Below are positions 23,601 to 38,800 of a DNA stretch of 64,000 nt, in pieces. Every line of letters begins with the position of its first letter. Within the stretch, counting starts at the first letter, position 1. The stretch spans positions 11,108,798 through 11,172,797 of the forward strand of contig OZ024854.1 of the NCBI GenBank assembly GCA_964017155.1, given 5' to 3'. The DNA comes from Oasisia sp. SBJ-2009 (lineage: Eukaryota; Annelida; Polychaeta; Sabellida; Siboglinidae). Below the pieces are notes generated by a model. That model was not told the origin of the DNA. It made no database searches and saw nothing but the letters and a program-made list of their open reading frames with translations. The position numbers and the translations under genes are program-made.

Positions 23601-26600
23601 ACATTCTGCAACTGATCTTTGATAGATAATCTGGCCTATCTTGTAGATTTATATGGATCACTGCTGCCATTCCGTGTAGTATCACGTTTTTTTACAGATA
23701 GTACATGTTACAAATAGTGCATGTTTCTGAATGCATGGACAGTTTTCATAAAGTCCAAAGATTCCATTCATATTTAACTGAAACATTGTCCCAGTGCCTG
23801 TGCTGACCTCTAATGTACTTAGGTCCCATTATTAGTTTCTTATTATGATTTATAGTGCAAGAGAAAAAAACTTGTAATTCTGTTATTGTAATTCCGTTAC
23901 CAAAATGTAATTCCGTTACCATGATTCCCACAAGATGAGAAAAGACACATAAATTGTGTACTCTCACCTATTCATGGGTGTATCTAATAAGAGAATTTCA
24001 AGTAACTGTTAATTTTGATCACTTGTTGGCTCTCAGGAAAAGTTTGTGTACTTTTTCGGCAATGGAATTACATAATAAATATATGAAAATGTGTGACTAC
24101 CCATATCAAAATACAGCTTATGCAGTACAAGTTGCTTTCTGAATTTTGAACACGTACAGTATGAACTTTGAAAATCTATAAAACAAAGGTAAATTAGGTA
24201 AGAGTTAATGGTAAGATGGGAGGGGTTTCTGTTGGCCCTTGTTTTTCCATTAGTTTGACTGCTAAGAATTCACTCCAGTAGAAACGCAATTAAAAAAAAT
24301 TGTGAACTGACGGCACAATTTTTTTACTTGGGCCTGAATTTTACGTATGTTTTACATCAGTGGTACAACTTTTACACTGTTTCAACAAGATTTAATTTTT
24401 AGCAGTCTGGGCTCTCCAATATGGAATTGCCCTTTAGTAATTCATAGTTATACGGTTTCAAAAATATCTAAACTTAAAATTGTAATGTTTTGACTTTGTT
24501 TCTGTGACTTTATATTCTATGTTATCAGATGTGAGTGAATTTAAAATCAATTTATTATTCAGTCAGCCTTGACATCCTGTCACACTTTGTCAACAACAGT
24601 GAAGGGTAAAACAGTAAAAATTGTTGAACTTGAAACCATGTAAACAAGCCTTGTTGGTATTCTCTTGAAGTAGACGGTTAACGCAAATAAACAGGCAAAT
24701 GAGACGTGATCTTTGTGACAACATTGTGTTTTCAGTGGTCACAGATGTCACGTAATGCCTTCAGTGGTCACGAATATCATGTTATGGTCATGGAAATCAT
24801 TTTACCACTGTTTTAGCCTTCATTGATTTATACAAACAATGTTTTGTAGCCCCAGTTATCATGAAGAACATTTGTTGTAACCTTCAGTGATCCAAGACCT
24901 CACGTTTTGTAGCAGTCATTTCAGTTTCAGTGATGCCAAATATCATGTTGTGTAACCTTCAGCGTTCGCATACGTAATGTATCATGTGACAACTTACAAG
25001 TGTAGTCATTATTTGGTCAAGAAATATCACACCATTATATAGCTGTCACTGGACACAGTCACTCACATACATAGCTTTCTGTAGAGACCCGTCCAAATGA
25101 CGTGTAAGAACGAATATGGACAGGTAGAAATATGGTGGACGGGTAAAAAATGAAGGAGCAAAAAAAAGATCTTCCAAAACCATAGATATTGTTAGTTATG
25201 CGCCTTGAAAGTGAGTGTAAATGGTGTCATATGTGTGTTTTCAGGTCATCGGGCACAATTTGAAGGTTTGTAAACTAGCTTAACAGTTAACATCCATGTG
25301 TCCACCAAAACATGTGACTGGCAATAATTTTATCCTGCATAAAGCCATGCTCACATATGATATGTCATTTGTGTGGCCTTCTTTAGTCACATATATTACA
25401 TTTATGTAGCCAACAATAGCCACTCTCACTAGTTAGCATAGCTTTATGCAGAGACCCATCCACGGTAGTTAGTGTGTTTGTGTTGCCTTCTTTGTTAACG
25501 AATATCACTTATCACGTTTATGTAGTGTTCAGTCAGTGTAACAGCATACAGTTTACTGTGTGTATATGACGTTTATGTACACTGTAGACCGTAGTGGACA
25601 TGCCTGCCACACTGTGTAGCCTTCAGGGACATGGATATTATTATCATGGATATGTTACAGTGTAGCATCGAGTTGTGACAACACAGGTATCAAGTTACAT
25701 TGCCATATGCTGAATCAGCCATGGCTAGTGATTTAGCATAACCGAAATGACTGGATAATATATGCAACAAATAGTTTGGTCCACTCAGGTAGTGTAGTTA
25801 TGTTGATAATGATAATCACTAATCAGCCATTATGACACCAAAACAAACAAAACATGTTCTCACTGACAGTTATTATAAATGTACAACGTTCAGGTAAACT
25901 TTGAGTACTGCAATATGAACCAAACACTATTATTGGCAAGAATACAAAAATGTAAGTTAATAGTTTGTAACTTAGCGGAATACTCATCATATATCATAAA
26001 ACATAAATTATTTGGAAATATTATAAATGCAGAAAAATAATGTAATCATTCTAAGATAAGGGTATCATTAAATCTTTTTAGTTAAACTAGTGAATTTCTA
26101 ATTCAGAGGTAAACAAGCAGTGTTCCCGAAGGGCAGTTATCATAACTGATATGGTTTGGTTTCTGTGTTATTGATGAATAGTGATCTAAAACAAGGGTTT
26201 GTATCAGACAATATAAACAAACTCAGTGGAAAGATCCAAATAATGATATGCAATATTTATGTTAACAGTTTATAAGCTACCTAACTATATTATTGTTGTG
26301 GTGCCAACTATCGATGACATATTTTTAATAATGTTCAGCTAAATATTTACTAGTAAAAAACATAGTTCAGTAGGTCTATGAGATTAAATGCAAAGAAAGT
26401 TTAGACAGATTTATGAAGGCCAAGATGCATGCCAGTGAATTATTTAGTGAAGGCTACGCTGGCTGCCTTGTTTGTCACTTTGTGCTACGTGTCAAAGGAA
26501 ATAGCTATTAGACAAAATTTACACAAGTAAAAAGTAAACACACTTGGCTGAACTTCTAAAGTGTTTTAGGAAGTGACGTTTCTTTTGTGTTGACTGAGAC

Positions 26601-29600
26601 ACCGAGTGAACAGCTAGCAGAGGACACCTAGTGAACAGCTAGCAGAGGACACCTAGTGAACAGCTAGCAGAGGACACCTAGTGAACAGCTAGCAGAGGAC
26701 ACCTAGTGAACAGCTAGCAGAGGACAGAGGTGCCTAGTCAGAGTAGTGTACAGTTACTGAGTGTACAGTGTACATGACTGGTGTACACTGTACACTCAGT
26801 GACTGGTGTACACTGGTTGCCTAGGTAACACAAATCCGTGTGTTACAGTTACATTCTTTTGAGGGTGTTACTGTAAAGGGATTTATGCAGGATAATATTT
26901 TGCCAGTCAAACAATCTTTTTGGTGGACATGTAGAGGTTAACTCATATACTTGTACATACAAACCCGGTGAGATGTGTTTTATGACCTGAAATAAACTAC
27001 AAATACACATGCGACTTCATTTTCAAGGCGTAACTGACAGTATAGATCTATGACTTTTAAGACCTGTTTTGCTCCTTCATTTTATTTTGTACCCGTCCAG
27101 TGATATTTCTACCTGTCAGCAACGGGTTTTACCCATCCAAATGATGGCAGTAGCTGTATAAACAATGTAATAATTATTTAACGAGTAGTATAATGATTAC
27201 ATTTCTATAGTAGACCCGATTTGATAATTTTAACAACAATAATATTAAGTAACAAGTGTAGACATAAATACTATTGCAGACGTACGGTTACAATGGTGGT
27301 CAACACCAATGATAACTAGAATCTGATTACACATTTTCGTGATTTAAATTAAGGGATAAGAACATACCTTCTCCATATAAACGTATATACCATAATCATA
27401 TATTGATTACAAGTGCAAAACATTGCAGAGCACAGACTTTACTCTGTGCCCATCTATGACGTAGCCGAGACTTGCACTTTGGATGTTATTTGAACTTATG
27501 CACCTGAGTCTTGGTCTAGACCCTGTCGACTCACTCTTGTCAACGGGCAGATGACTCACCAAGATGGATGATCACAGTTTAATTTTTTAATTTAACATTA
27601 TGTTTTTATGACTACAACGTGTGTATTGTGATATATTGTTGAAGGTTTACTGCCTGCCGATTTGTGTTTAACGTTATTAAACTCGGAACAATGTGCGCAG
27701 TTTGAAAGATTCCGCATACAACACGTTCAAATGGTAAACCAAAAATCCGGTTTCAAAACATAATTGATTGGCAATAATATTGAGGCAAGCAGAGTTAGTC
27801 GCAATACCCTTTGATGTTTAACTTTCCCACGTTCTGGACAGCAGATTCCCTATTACAAATTATTGCTAATTCTGGGCAAAAAACCTGGCACCCTCGACTT
27901 AATGATTGTGACAACTGATAGTGATAGCAATCGCACGAATCAGGATAATTAGATAAATAGCTGAAATGTCACAGATTTTTCATTGAAGAATATTAAACTG
28001 ACCAGTAACAGCTGTGGTTAAGGTGAATGACTTCCAGAAACTGGCCAGTAACAGCTGTGGTTAAGGTGAATGACTTCCAGAAACTGGCCAGTAACAGCTG
28101 TGGTTAAGGTGAATGACTTCCACAAACTGGCCAGTAACAGCTGTGGTTAAGGTGAATGACTTCCTACATCAGTTGTTCACATGTTGAAAAAGCACACGAT
28201 TGATTAATGCAAGACTGGCAAGCAACTTTCTCTGATTAAGGGCCTGTGATACATTGTTATTTGCATGTCAGTTTGTCAAAGCAAAGGGAGTGTTCCATCA
28301 TCGTGATCATACATCTACAACAAACTTAACTTTTTATACACACATGTTGAAGACGTACACAATAAATATAAAATATCACATACCAGCAACAACATATGTT
28401 GTAAAACTTTGGAAACGGTTATGGGTGCCATTACTGGAGTTAGCACATGTATTATTAGTAACTTTTTAAAGAATGGGTAAGACAAGGTTTTATCTTAAAA
28501 CTATTAAAAGAACATACACGTAGAGAAGAAATTAGGTTAAATGTTCATGTAGGACAAGTTCCTTTGTAACGAGAGAGTCTGTAGTCAGACTTTAAAAAGT
28601 TCCTTTGTAACAATACAGTCTGTAGTCAGACATGGGGGGTGTGGACAGAGCGAGAACTTGGCGGGGTTCTTCTTGTAGACACCTAACGTTCGGTTCAACC
28701 CTTGTTGTTATGTAGTAGATTAATAAACACATACCTGGACACTTGCTACTTAAACATGTGATACATTCATATCCGTGTCCCACCAATATGTTGTTAAAGC
28801 AGATGGCGGAATGGCATCATTCTGCCTTTATATTGTTAGTACTGTGACTTGATGGTTGTTGCAGTGATCTTCAGACTGAAACCTGTTTGTACCCGGCCTA
28901 GAGAGTCACAGAAGTGGAACTGAGGAGATTATTTAATGTGCAATAGTGACCGTATTATTTACGAGGCTCAGCAGACAATGTTTTTTAATGGATTTAATGG
29001 TCGTTTCTGATATGCAGGTAGCATGCAAGACTTCAACTACGTCCACAGTAACTGCTTCGAGGTGACAGTGGAGCTGAGTTGTTGCAAGTACCCCCCCGGA
29101 CCCGCCCTGCCATTGTTGTGGCAAAAGAACAAAGATGCGCTACTTTCATACATGGAACAGGTAATGGTTCTTACTTCAACATTTCACATTCAATGTGGTT
29201 ATCAAATCTCAGTTGTGGCTATGGGTGGGTACAGATGAAGCACCTGGGTAATCTTAGACAAGCGTGGTGAACAGATTTAATTGAGGAAGCACCTTTCTAC
29301 ACTTATGAAATTAATGACAACAGGTCGCATAATTAAGTAGATTTAATTCTCAGCAAGAAAACTATAGCTAACCATTTGTAGGTTTTAGAAGACTATAAAG
29401 TAGGTTTGTTGTGTACTGTTTAGTGTTATGTCTAATGATTACTTGGGTTGAATCTCCTCTTGTTTTCTGTACAGTGAATAGTTTCACAGTAAATGTTACC
29501 TTTTACTTGGTAACGTTGATTGGTTGCAGGCTCATATTGGTGTGAAGGGTTTTGTCATTGATGCGGTGTGGTTGAAAGTCATTCCGAATGCAATCATCAC

Positions 29601-32600
29601 AGTGCGAGGCATCAACAAGACCGTTACTGCTGCCAGCTACGGGGACTACTGGCGACTCCTGGTGCCAGGTCTCTACACCATCTCCGCGTGGGCTCCAGGG
29701 TAAGACGCACCATCAACATTGTGGTATATGCAGACTCGGGGGAGTGGTGGTCGCAAATTAAAATTTTTGAATGGTCTTTCATGGTGAGTTTTTGAAATTC
29801 AACATGATAACTAAAGTAAAAATGTCTTGTGATTTTGTTGAGTGATTCAGCAATCTTGTTGAATGAAACGAAAAATTGTAGTTGTGGTATAAAGAGATGC
29901 CATGCTATAACCCTACTTTAAAATACAACCCTCTTAAAAATGTATGTACATTTTTGAATGGTCTTTGATGGTGAGTTTTTAAAATTCAACATGATACATG
30001 ATAACTAAAGTAAAAATGTCTTGTGATTTTGTTGAGAGTGATTCAGCAATATTGTTGAATAAACTAATAATCCTGTGCGATCTCATGATCTTGTTGACTG
30101 TTCTAGTGATTTTGTTGTAGTGATCTTGTTGAGTGACATGATGACCTGCTTGAGTGGTCTCATGATCTTGATCTCCCAATCTGTGAATGATCTATTTAAG
30201 TGATCTAATGGTCGTGAGTTGTTGAGTTTGTTTGAGTGATCAATGATCTAGACTTGTGTAGTGATCTGATGATCTTGCTGAGTGTGATCTAGTGATAATT
30301 TGTAGTGATCAGATGATCTTGCTGAGTGTGATCTAGTGATATTTTTATGTGATCTGGTGATCTTATTGAGAGAGATTGTTGAGTGATTTACTGTCTTGGT
30401 TGGTTATTTTTGTTGAATGTTACCCATGTATTCTCCTAGGTACAAATTACAGACAAAACACAACATTCGTGTCAATAAGGGGCCAGCCACCAGTGTGAAC
30501 TTTGAACTGTCACCTTCGAAAGGTCAGCCAGGGTTGACCAATGAAAACTCATTCCATGAAATCAGCAAGAGGTCCGTAGACGACTTAGCTGACAGCGGCC
30601 TTGAGCTGGAGGAACCAGGGTGAGCGAATACGCAGAAAACAGTACATAAACTGTTTGTGATAAAAAAAATGTTTTGTATGGTGGCCACTGCATGTTATAT
30701 ATATGGAAATATTTGTTCAGTAAATGCAAGAGACAAGTTTATTGTAATATAATGTAACTTACTTTGGATCTTAATGTCGAAGATGAGTACGACGTTTCGA
30801 TCCGTCAGCTACGGACCTTGTTCACGTACTGGTGTCACGTGTGTTGCCTCAGACCTTGATGGTAGTACACCCTAGAGACAAAACACCTAAAGAACACAAG
30901 TGTGGAACCATCTATAACATCACGTGTGACATCGACAACAGCCACAGGTGAAACCAAGAGAACACTCAGCCAGAGATTCAAAGAACACACAAACCTGGAC
31001 AAACCAACAGGAGTAGGAGATCATTGCCGGGCCACAGGACACTCAGTGTCATTGAAGAACACAAAAATACTGACCCGTGAATCCAACTGGCACAAAAGAA
31101 AAGTGAAGGAGGCCATATAGATAAAATAAAGAGCCCCTACCAGGAACAGAGACCAGGGATACCATCTGCCTGCCATCTACAACCAAATTATCACGCCAAA
31201 ATCTGAGGCAACACACGTGACACCAGTACGTGAACAAGGTCCATAGCTGACGGATCGAAATGTCGTTCTCATCTTCGACACTAAGCTCCAAAGTAAGTTA
31301 AATTATATACCAGTGCACCAGTGTTGTTGATGCTGAATGCAGGCATCACTCTCTAATAATTACATATTGGTTGGTGAAATTGTAATGTTTTTACAGGACC
31401 AATTCCAGCCAGGCCGCGTCGACCGAGGCTGCTCAGACCACTCCCACCTCCACACCAGCGGCAGCGACAGCGTCAGTGGACACATCTACCCCAGCCCCCA
31501 CCACATCTACCCTACCCCCACCCACAACAACCACACCCTCCACCACAACCACCCCACCTTCGACCACGCCCTCATCTACCCCCCCAACGACGCCCCCGTT
31601 CCACCACTACGGTGTCGAGGGCGCTGACCCCGTCGAGACTCTGGTGAAGTTGACCAATCGGCTCTCTGATTCCCACCATCGCAACAAACTGTCCTTCATT
31701 GAACCGACAGAGTTCCGTCACATGACACAGGAGCAGATGACTGCCTACCTGAAGCGATATGCGCACGACTTCCCTCAAATCACTCGACTCTACTCAGTCG
31801 GAAAATCGACAGTGGGCATGGAATTGTGGGTAATGGAGATTTCGGATAACCCCGGAATGCATGAACCAGGTGGGTATTGCTTAATAGATTAAAACAGTTA
31901 TAAATAGTTATTTACATTCCTTCCCTGGTATACATGTGGCACAGCTAATGTGGACTAAGTGAACACATGTTTGCAGGAGGTCAATATTTCAAATACATTC
32001 CTGAATTTCGAAAGATTTCATTGCAAATAACTGAATCAAGATGGCATTTTCATTTTGTGCGTTTTTGTTTTATTGGAGTGGGTTGATGGCAAAACATTAC
32101 TTTAAAGGCAAAACAAAGTTAACTGTTTCGTGGCATACACCTAATAGAGTTAATATAAAGTAACAATTTTCACATATACTCAATTTTTTTCCGCCAGCAG
32201 TTTACTAGAAAAATATTTTTTAACACCCAGCCATCCAAATACTACGCGCTACTCCATCTTAGATGAAGAATGACGTCACGACGGTGATCGAGGCGCTCTC
32301 CACGGAGATTCACTGCATGGGGTTTGGCTGTTGTCATGAAATGGCTGCAACTTGGCAATGCGCGTAACATGCTGATGACGGTAAATATGAAGTTGTCTAT
32401 TGTTGTTATCGCTGAAATCATCCCATCAACTGATGATACACGACTACATGTCTACTTCAAAGCATTTCTCCTAAAAATGGACCGAGCAAAGTGAACTGTA
32501 CTTGGACTGGAGGGATTCCAAACAGTACGCCCGCAAATGTGAATCAATTTCTTCAATACTACCGGTTGTTTCAACTATTATTGCAACCGTATGCCGAACA

Positions 32601-35600
32601 GTAAGGCATAATTACTCAAGTTTACCATAGATTTAACCACAGATTTAGATACACGTCTATAAGCAGCTGCTAGATGTCACGCCAACTGAACGAACTGTCG
32701 AAGACTCGAAGTTGTTGACCCTTAACAACGTCGCAGGTTAAGGGTCAGACATAGAATGCCGCGGGCTGAATGGCCAAGTCAATTTAACCCTTCACTTAAT
32801 GGCGGCGTCTAGACCATCGAGGATTTCATTAGAATTTTAGACTTTAAAGTCACATTCTGAGTAAACCGCTGACGTTAAAAAATTGAGTATATGTGGAAAT
32901 TGTTAGTTTATATTAACTCTATTAGGTGTATGCCTCGAAACAGTTAACTTTTTTTTGCCTTTAAATTGATACACCACTTAATCACTAAACCCCTGCCTTG
33001 TTGCATGAAACATGAACATAGATAACTGTGCATATAATGTTCTCATTATATAACTATCGTATATAAAAGATATACACTGTATCTATAAAACATGTATCAA
33101 ATACTGACTGATTTTGTGTTTGTCATGTTATTTTGCTTAAATCTGGGCCATATGACTATAGGACTACCAGATTTCCCAACTAAGTAGTCCCGCTGACTAC
33201 CAGACATTTTGGAGTTATTTCTACCTCTGCGGCATGGTATGTATGTCATTGTGTGAGGCCAAGCTTTTCCATTTCCACCAATGTGCCAGTGATGTAAGCA
33301 ATTTGGCTTACATTACTGGTTTTGTGCTTCAAGATGGCACCGCCCTGATTCCAGGATAGCATGTTATTTTGTACGATTATACTATAATTAATTGTTTATT
33401 TAACGATCTTTGTACATAATTACTAACATTTACTATGCACAACCAATGTAGTATAAATATGTAAGTAAATATTGTAAACGTCTCACTGACTGGAATATCC
33501 CTTTAACTATGCACACAGGAACCATTCCTGAACTAGTTGGCACATGTCATACTGGTTCATAATTGGTACCGCTCCACCAGTATGTATTTTCATGTGTAGT
33601 CACGTGTTCTGCCTGTTGTCACGAGTTTTGAACGAGTTTGACATGAGTCGTACTGGATCAGAACTGGTACGATTTCACTGGTACATGTGTCATCGTGTGA
33701 AAAACTCGTGATTTCACGGTAAAAACGTGTCAACACACCAAATTTGTCCACATAATCTGGTGAATTCACGTACGGAAACTTGAAACTTACGGAATTGAGC
33801 CAGTTGAACTCGTGAATTCATTTACAGAACATGTAGAGTGCAGTGGCTCAGGGGTAGAGCTCCGGACTCTCGACTAAGAGAACTCGGGTTCGAATCCTGT
33901 GCTGCGGCATTAAAACCTTGGGCAAGTTTTTTCATTCTACATTGCTCCAGTTCAGTCAGCTGTATAAATGAGTACCTAGCAGTAGACAGTGGTGGATATG
34001 TGTATGCGCAGCCTTTCGCACATTAATTGTAGCATGTGGCTGGATGCTTCCCAGAGAAGTTGAGATGGTATTTGATCGAACAGGTCTGCCGGGGAAGTAA
34101 TGTGTAAAAGCGCTTTGAGCAGTCCTACGGACTGGACACTGCGCCATATAAAAACTTACCTTTACTTTACATGTGAAATCACGTGTGTCGTTGTTTGCTG
34201 GTGGTCAGTGAGTCGAATGTGATTCGTTACAGGGGAGCCGGAGTTCAAGTACATTGGCAACATGCACGGCAATGAGGTCGTAGGTCGGGTCATCTTACTC
34301 TCACTCATCCAGTTGTTGTGCGACAACTACAACCACGACCAGCTGCTGACTCTACTCGTGAACACAACACGCATACACATCATGCCATCCATGAACCCCG
34401 ACGGATACGCTAGCGCGAGAGAAGGTGAAGGTCATTTGTTTATTTTACGCCTCCTGAATAAATAAGTCAATCTGCAGAGGACTGTTGCATGTAAGTTGAT
34501 GTAATATATGGGTGTAGTTTATAGCTGTTTTGGTTTATTGATGATGATAAACAGTGGAATGTGAGGCTAAACACTGATAGATCTATCAGGGTGTAACAGC
34601 AATAAAAAGTTTAACAGGACATGGTGTAGCAGGATAGCTGTATAACAGGATAGGCAGTATAACAAGACACGTAGTATAACGGGATAGGCAGTATAACAAG
34701 ACACGTAGTATAACGGGATAGGCAGTATAACAAGACACGTAGTATAACGGGATAGGCAGTATAACAAGACACGTAGTATAACAGGATAGGCAGTATAACA
34801 AGACACGTAGTATAACGGGATAGGCAGTATAACAAGACACGTAGTATAACAGGATAGGCAGTATAACAAGACACGTAGTATAACGGGATAGGCAATATAA
34901 CAAGACACGTAGTATAACGGGATAGACGGTACAACGTAGTATAGAGGGACATGTAGTATGCAGTAAAACAGGAAATGCAGTAAAACAGGACACATAGTAT
35001 AACATGACAGTACAAGAGGGTACAGGACAGAATATAACAGGACATGCAGCGTAACAGGACAGAGAGTAACAGGACAGAGAGTAACAGGAGAGAGAGTAAC
35101 AGGACAGAGAGTAACAGGACAGAGAGTAACAGGAGAGAGAGTAACAGGACAGAGAGTAACAGGAGAGAGAGTAACAGGAGAGAGAGTAACAGGACAGAGA
35201 GTAACAGGAGAGAGAGTAACAGGAGAGAGAGTAACAGGAGAGAGAGTAACAGGACAGAGAGTAACAGGAGAGAGAGTAACAGGACAGAGAGTAACAGGAC
35301 AGAGAGTAACAGGACAGAGAGTAACAGGACAGAGAGTAACAGGAGAGAGAGTAACAGGACAGAGAGTAACAGGACAGAGAGTAACAGGACAGAGAGTAAC
35401 AGGAGAGAGAGTAACAGGACAGAGAGTAACAGGACAGAGAGTAACAGGACAGAGAGTAACAGGAGAGAGAGTAACAGGACAGAGAGTAACAGGACAGAGA
35501 GTAACAGGAGAGAGAGTAACAGGAGAGAGAGTAACAGGACAGAGAGTAACAGGAGAGAGAGTAACAGGAGAGAGAGTAACAGGACAGAGAGTAACAGGAC

Positions 35601-35786
35601 AGAGAGTAACAGGAGAGAGAGTAACAGGAGAGAGAGTAACAGGACACTGTATAAAAGGATGCACGTGCTAAATGTACACACCACAACTGCACATACACGT
35701 GCATATACACACAGATGCAAACACACAAATACCCCATGTACTGACAGACGTGCACACACTTATAAACAGATGCATGTACGTATAGT

Positions 35787-35822
<36 letters not shown>

Positions 35823-38800
35823 CGATATTTATCCCACCCCACCGCACTGTCTCAGGTGATGTGACAACTGTCCGTGGCCGAGCCAACTTCGAGGGTGTCG
35901 ATCTGAATCGTAACTTCCCCGACCGCCTGGGGTATGGCTTCAGCAACAAGGTGCAGGAGCCCGAGACGAAGGCCATGATGGCGTGGATCCGCAGCTACCC
36001 CTTCGTTCTCTCAGCCAATCTGCATGGTGGCTCCCTCGTCGCCAACTACCCGTACGACGACAGCTCGGTGACGGGAGGTCACACTGTGTACAGTGCCAGC
36101 CCCGACGACAAGACATTCCGAATGCTTGCTGAATCCTACTCACTGGTGAGAGCTGGACTCACAGCAAGATAATGTGGGGTTGAAGAGGCCCCTAATCGGG
36201 CATCCTAATGTTTTATGAAAGTTTTGCCCCAAAAAAATTATATTCTTTCCTAATAATCTATGTGCTAAATCTGTAAGTTATATTCCATCACATTTGTACA
36301 AATAATGTCTGTTTGAATGAAATAGTTACTGAAATAGACCAATGGAATGCAAAATCTATCAAAGGGCATATAAAAAACATGCATCTAATCTATGTTTCGT
36401 AAAGTGCTCTATGGTTAGAGCATATTATCATGGGAACAGGCGCTAAATCATGTGTATTAAGCAGAGAGAGTTAAAACACAGTACTTCTGTACATGAACTT
36501 TGACCTGGCACAGATGTTTTGGTTGTGTGTCTATGAAGAGAGAGCTACTAGTAGTAGGTAATGCAGCAACTATTAGCTGTAAGTTGATGGAATTAACTGT
36601 CTCCATCCAAACCTGTGGTTTGAAATGTGGGAACTGGGAAGCACCCAACTTGAGAGGTGTTCGTGGATGGAAAAGCACACCTCTGCAATATATTCCAGTA
36701 GCGGCTGTTTATAAATCAGATATTTATTTACAATATTTTTCAGCACAATACTCAAATTTTTCCACAGTTTCAGGCTCACTAAATGCAGTTTTGCAGCCAT
36801 TCTATAGTCGTCAACGTTCTAGTGTTAAAAACAGCAACATTTGAAAGGCAAGCTAAATATTGATATGGCCATCAGATATTGAACAAGTATCTCCATCATT
36901 TCTGATTTATTATATACTCATATATAATATATCATCCATAACATTTCTTCATTCATGTTGCTGATCTGGTTTAACAACATACAAGGAAGTTTTAGCCATG
37001 GTGACATACTTTCACTTTCTGTTTCACAGGCCCACACGACAATGCACAGTGGACACCCATGCCCCAAATTAGACCCGGATGAATATTTCACAGATGGCAT
37101 TACCAACGGTGCACACTGGTACAGCGTGAAAGGTTAGTCTGTTGATAATAAAACAACACTTTCCCAAAAGAAATGCAAAGAAGAGACTAGAAGAAATTTT
37201 TGCACGTTTCTTTGAGTGGGATACCGTCCGTGTCATAGAAATGGGTGCTGGTAAAAGCTAGTACTGCTATATTTACGTTTCAGATCACTAAGCATTCAAT
37301 TCAAAACATACATCAAAAACATGTTTTCAGTGCAGTGATTCCAAATTGCATAAATCAAACTGGTATTCAACTATTTATTGTTTCTAAAAAAATCCCAGAA
37401 GAAAAAATGATACTTTCACATATGCAGATGTAATTTGGCTTTACACTTGTAATTTAATTTTCTGAAGTGAACATTTTGGTCAGAACAACCAGATTCTGAC
37501 ATATGTTGACTGTTGCAGGGGGCATGCATGACTTGATCATTGTGTTTATGGTTGCAGGGGGCATGCATGCTTTAACATTGTGTTTATGGTTGCAGGGGGC
37601 ATGCATGACTTGATCATTGTGTTTATGGTTGCAGGGGGCATGCATGACTTGATCATTGTGTTTATGGTTGCAGGGGGCATGCATGACTTGATCATTGTGT
37701 TTATGGTTGCAGGGGGCATGCATGACTTGATCATTGTGTTTATGGTTGCAGGGGGCATGCATGACTTGATCATTGTGTTTATGGTTGCAGGGGGCAGGCA
37801 TGACTTGATCATTGTGTTTATGGTTGCAGGGGGCATGCATGACTTGATCATTGTGTTTATGGTTGCAGGGGGCATGCATGACTTGATCAGTGTGTTTATG
37901 GTTGCAGGGGGCATGCATGACTTGATCACTGTGTTTATGGTTGCAGGGGGCATGCATGACTTGATCACTGTGTTTATGGTTGCAGGGGGCATGCATGACT
38001 TGATCACTATGTTTATGGTTGCAGGGGGCATGCATGACTTGATCATTGTGTTTGTGGTTGCAGGGGGCATGCATGACTTGATCATTGTGTTTGTGGTTGC
38101 AGGGGGCATGCATGACTTGATCATTGTGTTTGTGGTTGCAGGGGGCATGCATGACTTGATCATTGTGTTTATGGTTGCAGGGGGTATGCATGACTTGATC
38201 ATTGTGTTTATGGTTTCAGGGGGCATGCATGACTTGATCACTGTGTTTATGGTTGCAGGGGGCATGCATGACTTGATCATTGTGTTTATGGTTGCAGGGG
38301 GCATGCATGACTTGATCATTGTGTTTATGGTTGCAGGGGGCATGCAGGACTTGATCGTTGTGTTTATGGTAGCAGGGGGCATGCAGGACTTGATCATTGT
38401 GTTTATGGTTGCAGGGGGCATGCAGGACTTGATCATTGTGTTTATGGTTGCAGGGGGCATGCATGACTTGATCATTGTGTTTATGGTTGCAGGGGGCATG
38501 CAGGACTTGATCATTGTGTTTATGGTTGCAGGGGGTATGCATGACTTGATCATTGTGTTTATGGTTTCAGGGGGCATGCATGACTTGATCATTGTGTTTA
38601 TGGTTGCAGGGGGCATGCATGACTTGATCATTGTGTTTATGGTTGCAGGGGGCATGCAGGACTTGATCATTGTGTTTATGGTTGCAGGGGGTATGCATGA
38701 CTTGATCATTGTGTTTATGGTTGCAGGGGGCATGCAGGACTTGATCATTGTGTTTATGGTTGCAGGGGGCATGCAGGACTTGATCATTGTGTTTATGGTT

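Noticed and set aside
33836..33910. tRNA gene (A-box and B-box present)
   Set aside because: The acceptor and anticodon stems do not pair and the sequence continues into a repeated SINE body.
34567..35859. Open frames of 270-390 codons on both strands
   Set aside because: They arise from the 34-bp and 15-bp minisatellites in CPD intron 6. No family similarity or splice logic.
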